In this document: piece after piece, positions 6,675 to 12,006 of the stretch
Layout of the letters: each line of letters begins with the position of its first letter
Numbering within the stretch: the stretch's first letter is position 1
Assembly: GCA_021846605.1 (NCBI GenBank)
Contig: JAJZWQ010000099.1
Span: 1-12,006 of the forward strand
Direction: 5' to 3'
DNA length: 12,006 nucleotides
Source of the DNA: Bacillota bacterium
GTDB lineage: Bacteria > Bacillota_E > RBS10-35 > JAJYVN01
Program-made: the position numbers and the translations under genes
The notes under the pieces: generated by a model
What the model was told of the DNA's origin: nothing
Databases searched by the model: none
What the model saw: only the letters and a program-made list of their open reading frames with translations

Positions 6675-6704
6675 AGCGTAGCGGAAGCCGACGCTGGGCC
6701 GCAA
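6675..6704 (-). promoter_or_regulatory. Candidate promoter of the ileS T-box transcript
   Basis: On the minus strand TTGCGG (6704-6699) and TACGCT (6680-6675) are spaced by 18 nt, a moderate match to TTGACA and TATAAT. Transcription would start near 6668, right at the base of stem I, which is the main reason to favour it. The boxes themselves are weak matches. Confidence 0.35.
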
Positions 6705-6720
6705 GGTGCGATGGAACGGG

Positions 6721-6750
6721 TCATGGCCGCCACCGCCGCGGGAAAAGCTA
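6721..6750 (+). promoter_or_regulatory. Weak candidate forespore (sigma-G-like) promoter for the gerA operon
   Basis: TCATG (6721-6725) and AAAGCTA (6744-6750) are 18 nt apart and resemble the sigma-G boxes GYATR and CATnnTA in four of five and three of five fixed positions. gerA operons are known to be sigma-G dependent in Bacillus. The match is poor enough to arise by chance, and no other candidate in the 6680-6818 divergent region looked better. Confidence 0.15.
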
Positions 6751-6818
6751 GGCGCATCCTGCGCTGCCTACGACGCGCCACCGGCGCCGCAGGCAGCGCG
6801 CTCAGGGGTGAGGGCGCC

Positions 6819-8342
6819 ATGGCGACGGATGACCCTCACGGCATGGACCCCGCCACGTGGTCCGACCTCGTCGACGCGGCGCGCGCCCTCATGTGGAAGG
6901 TCCAGGGGGTGCAGCGGGACCTGCCGCTGACGCAGCCGCCCAGCGTCGCGGAGATCCGGGAGTTCATGGATAGCGACGACCTCCAGGCCATTCAGATCGC
7001 CACCCCGGATGGCCGGCAGATCCAGATGGTCTTGGTCGAAAGCCTCGTCTCCACCCAGAACCTGTGGAGGGAGGTCGGCCAGCCGCTGCTGCGGGGCACC
7101 GCCCGGCCGGAAACCCTGCCCCGGGCCAAGCCGGTGCGGACATGGGACGAGCTCCTGCACCGCCTGCTCGAGGGGTGGGTGATGCTGCTGCCGCCCGGCG
7201 GCCAGACCATCGGGCTGCACCTGGACGGCCTCAAACAGCGCTCGGTCGGCCAGCCGACGACCGAGCGCCAGGTCATCGGCCCCAAGGAGGGCATGGTCGA
7301 GCGCTTCGACACCAACATCGGCCTGATCCGCAACCGCCTGCGCGACCCGGCGCTGCGCGTGGAGGTCACCAACATCGGCCGCCGCTCGCGCACCCCCGTC
7401 GCCCTGCTCTACCTGGGCGACGTCGCCCGCCCGCAACTCGTGGATCGCACGCGCCAAGGATTGGCGAGCATCTCCGTGGACTTCATCCGCACCGAGATGG
7501 ACGTCGCCGAACTCACCTTCCAGCACGGTTGGACCGTCTTCCCGCTGGTCGAGCAGACCGAGCGCCCCGACCGCGTCGCCTTCCTGCTCTCCCAGGGCCG
7601 CGTGGCCCTGGTCGTGGAGGGTCAGCCGTTCGCCGTGGTCGTGCCCACGACGTTCTGGGACTTCCAGCACGACGGCGAGGGATCCCTGCCCGGGCCGGCG
7701 ACCACGGTGTTCATCCGAATACTGCGCTATGTCGGAGTGTTCATCGCCGTCGGCCTGCCGGGCCTGTATGTGGCCCTTATGACGTCGGGCGTATCGGTGC
7801 TGCCCAGCGAACTGGCGCAGACGCTGTCGGGCACGCGCCTGGCCATCCCCTACCCGGTCGCCACCGAGACCATCATCATGCTCGTCCTGGTCGACGTGCT
7901 GTCTGAAGCCACCACCCAATCGGCCAGCGCCATCGGCAACGCCCTGGCCATCGTCGGCACCCTGATCGTCGGGCAACTGATCGTGCAGGCGCACCTGGCC
8001 TCCAACCTGATGATGATCGTCGTGGCGACATCGATCATCGGGTCCTTCATGACGCTGAAGTTCTCGCTCTCCTACGCGCCGCGCATCTGGAAGTACCCGG
8101 TCATGATCCTGGCCACCGTGGGCGGGCTCCTGGGGTGGTTCACCGGCCTGATCTTCCTGCTGGTGCACCTGTCCTCGCTGGAGTCGGCTGGCGTCCCCTA
8201 CCTGTCCCCGTTGGCCGGCAACGCCCCGGCGGCCGACGCCTGGCGCATCCTCCTGCAACCCAACCGTTCCCGCCTCCGGCGGCGGCCGCGGATGCTGCGT
8301 CCGATCCAGAGCGTGTCGGCCCGGCGGGGAGGACGGCGGTGA
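6819..8342 (+). CDS. gerAA: Germinant receptor A subunit (GerA family, GerAA-like)
   Basis: The 507-aa product is the A subunit of a spore germinant receptor in the spore inner membrane. The N-terminal soluble half (about residues 1-295) carries family blocks: RSVGQPTTERQVIGPKEGMVE, DTNIGLIRNRLRDP, SISVDFIRTEMDVAELT, TERPDRVAFLLSQGRVALVVEGQPFAVVVP. The C-terminal half has about five hydrophobic segments, with RILRYVGVFIAVGLPGLYVAL, then AIGNALAIVGTLIVGQ, and PYLSPLAG at the end. The REAGxRLP motif usual before the IGxA block appears as SEATTQSAS, which is unusual. Start ATG 6819 has AGGGGTGAGGG just upstream; upstream in-frame codons lie opposite the ileS leader. The gene overlaps the B-subunit gene by 4 bp (GTGA). 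Length is typical. The symbol denotes the receptor class, not a proven orthologue of B. subtilis gerAA. Confidence 0.94.
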   Translation: MATDDPHGMDPATWSDLVDAARALMWKVQGVQRDLPLTQPPSVAEIREFMDSDDLQAIQIATPDGRQIQMVLVESLVSTQNLWREVGQPLLRGTARPETLPRAKPVRTWDELLHRLLEGWVMLLPPGGQTIGLHLDGLKQRSVGQPTTERQVIGPKEGMVERFDTNIGLIRNRLRDPALRVEVTNIGRRSRTPVALLYLGDVARPQLVDRTRQGLASISVDFIRTEMDVAELTFQHGWTVFPLVEQTERPDRVAFLLSQGRVALVVEGQPFAVVVPTTFWDFQHDGEGSLPGPATTVFIRILRYVGVFIAVGLPGLYVALMTSGVSVLPSELAQTLSGTRLAIPYPVATETIIMLVLVDVLSEATTQSASAIGNALAIVGTLIVGQLIVQAHLASNLMMIVVATSIIGSFMTLKFSLSYAPRIWKYPVMILATVGGLLGWFTGLIFLLVHLSSLESAGVPYLSPLAGNAPAADAWRILLQPNRSRLRRRPRMLRPIQSVSARRGGRR

Positions 8343-9457
8343 ACACGGTCAAGTGGCGCATGTCGCGCTGGCAGGTGCTGCTCCTGGTGTTCATCCTGGG
8401 CGTCTGCGTCAGCCCGTTTGACGCCCCCACCCTCTTCACCCCCGTGCTGGGTGCGCGCGGAACGTGGTGGGGCACGACGCCCATGCTGGCGGGCGGGCTT
8501 CTGGGCATCGTGGCGGTCTCCACGCTGGTCCGCCGCTTCCACGGGATCCCCCTGGACCAAGCCGTCCGGGGGATCCTCGGCCCGGTGGTGGGGTCCGCCT
8601 ACCTGGCGCTCCTGGCGCTGCTGCTGCTGACCGCCGCGCCGGTCAACCTGGCAGTCTTCACCAGCGCGGCGCACGCCGTCGTACTGCCCCGCCTGCCCCA
8701 CGCCTACGCGGCCGTGATGGTCGGGCTCACCGGGGTGTATGCCGCCGCCTGCGGCCCCGAGGCCATCGGCCGCTGCGTCTCCGTGCTGGCGCCGACCATG
8801 CTGCTGAGCCTGGCCGCGGTCTTCCTCCCGCTGACCTTCGAGTCCCACCCCGGGCTCCTCCTCCCGGTGCAGATGCCCACCCGGCAGCAGTGGCTATCTC
8901 CCCCGATCCTGGCCGGGGCAGGGCTGGTCCGCGGGTTCCTCCCCCTGCTGGTCCTCGGGTCCTTCACGCGGCGGCCGCTGGCGACCGGAAGGGCCGTCCT
9001 GGCCACCACGCTGGCCTGGCTGCTGGTGGCCGCGGCCGTCGTGCTGCCCGTGGCCATCTTCGACGCGCCCTTGGACCGCCAGATGAGCCTGCCGTTCATG
9101 TCTGCCGAGGAAACCCTGTACTGGCGGTGGCTGCCCATCCGCAACCTGGCCCCGGTGACGCTCCTGTTGTGGTACACGGTGAGCTTCATCACCTTCGCCA
9201 CCTACCTCTGGATGGGGACCTGGCTGCTGCGCCGCCTCTTCCCCGCCCTGCCCGCCCAGTGGACCACCGTCGTCCTGGGCATCGGGGGGGTCATGGCGGG
9301 ATCGCTGGACGTGGCCAAGCCCAGCGTGCACACCGCCCTCGTCTTCTGGAACCTCGCGGTGGTCGTTCTGGGCGTCGTGGTGCCCACCGCCCTGTGCGTG
9401 TTGAGCCGTGGCCCAGGGCACAAACGGGCCGACGGGGGGTCCGCCCCAGCGGGCTGA
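8339..9457 (+). CDS. gerAB: Germinant receptor B subunit (GerAB-like permease)
   Basis: The 372-aa product is a multi-pass membrane protein of the GerAB spore-germination family, related to amino-acid/polyamine/organocation transporters and known to hold the germinant-binding site. It has about ten hydrophobic segments, beginning with WQVLLLVFILGVCVSPF, and the family block VYAAACGPEAIGRCVSVLAPT in the middle (…YAA..G.E.I.R…). The start is GTG 8339, overlapping the A-subunit stop by 4 bp, with GGGGAGGA 5 nt upstream; this implies translational coupling. In-frame codons further upstream lie inside the A gene and give a Pro/Arg-rich product. No truncation is seen. Which nutrient it recognises cannot be read from the sequence. 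Confidence 0.92.
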   Translation: MNTVKWRMSRWQVLLLVFILGVCVSPFDAPTLFTPVLGARGTWWGTTPMLAGGLLGIVAVSTLVRRFHGIPLDQAVRGILGPVVGSAYLALLALLLLTAAPVNLAVFTSAAHAVVLPRLPHAYAAVMVGLTGVYAAACGPEAIGRCVSVLAPTMLLSLAAVFLPLTFESHPGLLLPVQMPTRQQWLSPPILAGAGLVRGFLPLLVLGSFTRRPLATGRAVLATTLAWLLVAAAVVLPVAIFDAPLDRQMSLPFMSAEETLYWRWLPIRNLAPVTLLLWYTVSFITFATYLWMGTWLLRRLFPALPAQWTTVVLGIGGVMAGSLDVAKPSVHTALVFWNLAVVVLGVVVPTALCVLSRGPGHKRADGGSAPAG

Positions 9458-9504
9458 CGCTGGGGGCCGGCGCCGCCGTCGTTCGGCCCAGGGGGGGACA
9501 GTGC

Positions 9505-10719
9505 ATGGACCGTCGCCTCAAGGCCCCCACAGACATGGACACAGCCGTGGGGGCCTCCGGGCAAGCCGCGGCGGGTGGCCGCGGGCGGGGCACCGCGCGC
9601 CACATCGCGCTACTCCTGCTTGTGGTCGCAACCTGCGCCCTCTCGGGGTGCACGCAACTGCTGTCCATCGGCCACAACGGCGTGGTGATGGGCATCGCCC
9701 TGGACACGGGACCCGGCTCCCAGGTGACGGCGACGATTCAGATGTACCACGCCAGCGGACCGTCCCAGCCCAGCGGCGGCGGAGGCGGAGGCGGAGGGAG
9801 CGGAGGGGGTGGAGGGCAGAGCCCAGAGCAAGTGCTGAACATGCAGGGGAGTGGGGTGGACCTCTCCCAGGCCATCGCCGCGATCCAGCAGCAGAGCGAC
9901 GTGCTGATCAGCCTCTGGGCCACCAACGTCGTGCTCCTGGGCAGCGCGATGGCCCAGACCAACCTCCAGGCGGAGATGAACTACCTGTTGCGCGACGCCG
10001 ACTTCAGCCTCCCCGCGCAGGTGGCGGTCGTCCAGGGCCGGGCCAGCACCCTGCTGATCAACAGTTCGATACCCCAGGGCGCCGCGATCGCGGTCCTGCA
10101 GCAACTCAGCTACTCCAACCTCAATCCGATGGGGGCCGTGCCGATCTCCTTCTGGCAGTTCATGGGCCGCCTGGAGACGCCCTACCGCGCCGCATGGGCC
10201 CCGCTCCTCTCCGAGACCTCCCAGGGCTACCAGGCCGCGGGGACCGCCCTCTTCCAGGGGGACCGGATGAGCGGCGCGCTGGATGCCCAGCAGACCTGGA
10301 CGCTGGGGTGGCTCCTCAAGCGCGGCGGCTACGGCGTCCTCACCTTCAAAGACACACAGGGGGAGACGGTCAGCATGAACATCGTCAGGCGGCACCTTCG
10401 CCTGCAGGCCAAGAGCCCCTCCGCGGCGTCGCTGGACCTCACGCTCAACACCAAGCTGCGGGAGGGCTACGGCCTCTCCCTGGCCTCCCACCGGCTGATC
10501 ACCGCGCTGGACGCCCAGGCGTCGGCCGCCGCCCAGTCGCAGGTGCGTCAACTGGTCGACCGCCTGCAGAGCGCCGGTTCCGACGTGCTGGGGCTGGGGG
10601 AGCTGATCCGCCAGCGCGACCCCGCGGCGGTGGCCAACTGGCCCCAGACCTTCTCGCACCTGCGCATCGGCGTCCACGTCACCGTTGACGTCATGCCATC
10701 GGGCCGCCTGGCGCGCTGA
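9505..10719 (+). CDS. gerAC: Germinant receptor C subunit lipoprotein (Ger(x)C family)
   Basis: The 404-aa product is the lipoprotein subunit of the germinant receptor, anchored on the outer face of the spore inner membrane. The N-terminus has a long basic region, a hydrophobic core (HIALLLLVVATCA) and the lipobox L-S-G-C49. Family features follow: HNGVVMGIALDTGPGSQVTATIQM, a variable loop, an amphipathic block (SQAIAAIQQQSDVLISLW) with MNYLLRDADFSLPAQVAVVQG, and a C-terminal domain with LRLQAKSPSAASLDL and later a helix-rich segment. Residues 91-104 are eight Gly, Ser, five Gly, inserted in the variable loop of domain 1. The start ATG 9505 has GGGGGGG 7 nt upstream; ATG at codon 11 is an alternative giving a shorter signal peptide. 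The gene follows gerAB by 47 bp and converges on efp. Confidence 0.92.
   Translation: MDRRLKAPTDMDTAVGASGQAAAGGRGRGTARHIALLLLVVATCALSGCTQLLSIGHNGVVMGIALDTGPGSQVTATIQMYHASGPSQPSGGGGGGGGSGGGGGQSPEQVLNMQGSGVDLSQAIAAIQQQSDVLISLWATNVVLLGSAMAQTNLQAEMNYLLRDADFSLPAQVAVVQGRASTLLINSSIPQGAAIAVLQQLSYSNLNPMGAVPISFWQFMGRLETPYRAAWAPLLSETSQGYQAAGTALFQGDRMSGALDAQQTWTLGWLLKRGGYGVLTFKDTQGETVSMNIVRRHLRLQAKSPSAASLDLTLNTKLREGYGLSLASHRLITALDAQASAAAQSQVRQLVDRLQSAGSDVLGLGELIRQRDPAAVANWPQTFSHLRIGVHVTVDVMPSGRLAR
9775..9816 (+). repeat. Gly-codon microsatellite inside gerAC
   Basis: A purine-rich run of GGC, GGA and GGT codons broken by one AGC encodes eight Gly, one Ser and five Gly. It falls in the variable loop of the first Ger(x)C domain. 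Repeat-length change here would stay in frame only in steps of three bases. Confidence 0.85.
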
Positions 10720-10740
10720 GGGGCCGGGCGGCTCACGCGC
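10711..10740. terminator. Hairpin spanning both stop codons of converging gerAC and efp
   Basis: GCGCG-C-TGAG (10711-10720) pairs with CTCA-CGCGC (10732-10740), giving nine pairs with one bulged base around an 11-nt loop. The gerAC stop TGA (10717-10719) lies in one arm and the efp stop (complement of 10733-10735) in the other. No T run follows on either strand. It may act as a shared transcript end or as 3'-end protection; function is inferred only. Confidence 0.4.
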
Positions 10741-11299
10741 GGCTGATGTAGGCCCCGGTGCGGGTGTCCACGCGGATGCGTTGGTCGCGTTCCACGAAGA
10801 GCGGCACCTGCACCGTGGCGCCGGTGTCGATCACGGCGGGCTTGGTCGTGTTGCTGACGGTGTCGCCCTTGATGCCCGGCTCGGTCTGCACCACGGTGGT
10901 CTCGATGGTGGTGGGCAGTTCCACCTCCACGATCCGCTCCCTGTACGTCGTCACCAGGAGTTGCATGTTCTCCTGCAGGAAGCGGCGCTGCTCCCCCACC
11001 ACCTCGCCGGACACCTCCAACTGCTCGTAGCTGCCGGTGTCCATGAGGTGGTAGACGCCGTCGGCCTCGTAGAGGAACTGCATGTCGCGCTTCTCCACGA
11101 GGGCGGCGGGGATCTTCTCCGCGGAGCGGAAGGTCCGCTCGTAGATCGCCCCGGTCTGCAGGTTCTTCAGGCGCGCGCGCACAAACGCCGGGCCCTTCCC
11201 CGGCTTGACGTGGTTGCTCTCCAACACCAGTGTCGGCGCGCCGTCCAACTCCACCGTCATGCCCGCGCGCCAGTCGGTCGTCGAGGTCATCTCCGCCAT
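10733..11299 (-). CDS. efp: Elongation factor P
   Basis: The 188-aa product is a tRNA-mimicking factor that binds the ribosome between the P and E sites and relieves stalling at polyproline stretches. The three-domain length is normal. The N-terminal domain has DWRAGMTVELDG and the tip loop VKPGKGPAFVRARLKN; Lys35 in PGKG is at the position that is modified in many bacteria. The C-terminal signature is VVQTEPGIKGDTVSNTTKPA followed by GATVQVPLFVERDQRIRVDTRTGAY. I chose ATG 11299 because GAGGAGG ends 6 nt before it; the in-frame ATG at 11305 directly abuts that site. It follows the M24 peptidase gene by 37 bp. It ends 13 bp from the converging gerAC stop. Confidence 0.97.
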   Translation of the reverse strand: MAEMTSTTDWRAGMTVELDGAPTLVLESNHVKPGKGPAFVRARLKNLQTGAIYERTFRSAEKIPAALVEKRDMQFLYEADGVYHLMDTGSYEQLEVSGEVVGEQRRFLQENMQLLVTTYRERIVEVELPTTIETTVVQTEPGIKGDTVSNTTKPAVIDTGATVQVPLFVERDQRIRVDTRTGAYISRA

Positions 11300-11305
11300 A
11301 CCCAT

Positions 11306-11312
11306 CCTCCTC
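11306..11312 (-). promoter_or_regulatory. Ribosome binding site deciding the efp start
   Basis: GAGGAGG on the minus strand is followed directly by ATG 11305 and, 6 nt on, by ATG 11299. The spacing favours 11299 as the true start. Confidence 0.75.
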
Positions 11313-11336
11313 AGGCAGGGCGCCGCCCTACCGCCT

Positions 11337-12006
11337 TCACCACTCCAGCTGGCTTGCGCTCAGCACCCGCGGCCCGTCCGCGGTCACGTGCACCAACTGT
11401 TCCAGCCGCACCCCCCACCGGCCCGGCAGGTAGATCCCTGGCTCCACCGTGACCACCGCCCCTGCCGGCACCCGCACCCCCGGCCCGGCCCGGGGCGAGA
11501 GCGGCGGGTCCTCGTGCACATCCAGGCCCACCCCGTGCCCGGTACCGTGCCCGAACTCCTCCCCGAACCCGGCGGCCTCGATGACCTGCCGGCAGGCGGC
11601 GTCCACCGCCTGCGCCCGCACGCCTGGCCGCAGGGCCGCCAACCCCGCAGCCAGGGCCTCGGCCACAATGCCGTAGACACGCCCCGCCTCGGGCGGAGGC
11701 GGCGCGCCCGGGACCAGCAGGGTCCGGGTCATATCCGAACAGTACCCATCGACGCGCGCGCCCACGTCGACCACGACCAGATCGCCGGCCGCCAACGCCG
11801 CGGGACCGGCGATGGCGTGCGGCTGGGCCCCGCGGGCCCCGCCGGCGACGATGGTCGGGAAGGCGATCCCCTCCGCTCCCGCCCGGCGCAGCCGCCACTC
11901 CAGGTCCGCGGCCAGTTCCGCCTCCACCGCCCCCGGCCGCACCTGGGGGCGCCACTCCGCAAACACCACGTCCGCCAGGGCGGCCGCCCGGCCGATCGCG
12001 GCCACC
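11337..12006 (-). CDS. Xaa-Pro peptidase, M24 family (partial, N-terminus outside window)
   Basis: About 222 residues of a metallopeptidase of the aminopeptidase P/prolidase type are present, removing or hydrolysing residues next to proline in the cytoplasm. Numbering from the first in-frame codon at 12005, all five metal ligands are visible: Asp80 in VVVDVGA, Asp91 in CSDMTRT, His157 in GHGTGHGVG, Glu188 in TVEPGIY and Glu202 in RLEQLV. Substrate-site His63 (PHAIAG) and His164 (DVHE) are also there. The window starts inside the gene: the residues at the edge (IGRAAALADVVFAE) match the first helix of the catalytic domain, and family members carry a creatinase-type N-domain before it, so the GTG at 12005 is probably internal. 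It lies 37 bp upstream of efp, the usual pepP-efp arrangement in Firmicutes. Likely pepQ/pepP-like; the exact subfamily is not decidable here. Confidence 0.93.
   Translation of the reverse strand, partial: VAAIGRAAALADVVFAEWRPQVRPGAVEAELAADLEWRLRRAGAEGIAFPTIVAGGARGAQPHAIAGPAALAAGDLVVVDVGARVDGYCSDMTRTLLVPGAPPPPEAGRVYGIVAEALAAGLAALRPGVRAQAVDAACRQVIEAAGFGEEFGHGTGHGVGLDVHEDPPLSPRAGPGVRVPAGAVVTVEPGIYLPGRWGVRLEQLVHVTADGPRVLSASQLEW

Noticed and set aside
4832..6751. 639-codon open frame on the plus strand opposite ileS
   Set aside because: It runs through the reverse of ileS and the T-box leader and encodes no recognisable domain.
6440..6820. 127-codon N-terminal extension of ileS
   Set aside because: The stretch contains the T-box riboswitch and terminator. 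A strong ribosome site precedes GTG 6439, and the extension has no IleRS homology by eye.
6768..8258. 496-codon open frame antisense to gerAA
   Set aside because: The plus strand has clear GerA family motifs; the antisense product is rich in His, Gln, Asp and Gly without any domain.
8464..9504. Upstream in-frame extension of gerAC
   Set aside because: It lies out of frame within gerAB and is Pro/Arg/Ala-rich. The lipoprotein signal and ribosome site support the start at 9505.

Overview
The window comes from a GC-rich, endospore-forming bacterium of the Firmicutes type. Two features point there: a three-gene gerA-type germinant-receptor operon, which is only expected in spore formers, and a terminator-type T-box riboswitch in front of ileS. 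High-GC lineages such as Symbiobacterium, Thermaerobacter or Limnochordia would fit, but I cannot name the organism.

Left edge (1-1049): no intact gene. It holds a possible 3' end of a rightward gene, a short leftward reading frame that begins like a signal peptide, a decayed PIN-domain (VapC-type) toxin gene with a one-base frameshift, and a hairpin beyond the sulfatase gene. Base composition is visibly less GC-rich from about 140 to 340. This looks like an accessory or decayed stretch next to the conserved block.

Leftward block (6680 to 1050): candidate promoter, T-box leader with an AUC (Ile) specifier, ileS (911 aa), then an SGNH hydrolase fused in frame to a BCP-type peroxiredoxin (363 aa), then a cysteine-type sulfatase without a signal peptide (464 aa). 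The sulfatase follows the fusion gene by 30 bp. The gap after ileS is 137 bp and contains two strong hairpins, so the last two genes may be only partly coupled to ileS.

Rightward block (6819 to 10719): gerAA, gerAB and gerAC homologues in canonical order. The first two overlap by 4 bp and gerAC follows after 47 bp. Together they would encode an inner-membrane germinant receptor, made in the forespore and used to sense nutrients at germination. The gerAC product has an unusual Gly tract in its first domain.

Right edge (12006 to 10733, leftward): the 3' part of an M24 Xaa-Pro peptidase gene followed 37 bp later by elongation factor P, the pepP-efp pairing common in Firmicutes. efp and gerAC converge with only 13 bp between their stop codons, and a 30-nt hairpin spans both stops.

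Most genes are ordinary core or sporulation genes. The least ordinary item is the SGNH-peroxiredoxin fusion next to a cytoplasmic sulfatase. I see no CRISPR array, tRNA, rRNA or intact insertion sequence, and no clear case for a wholly new system.
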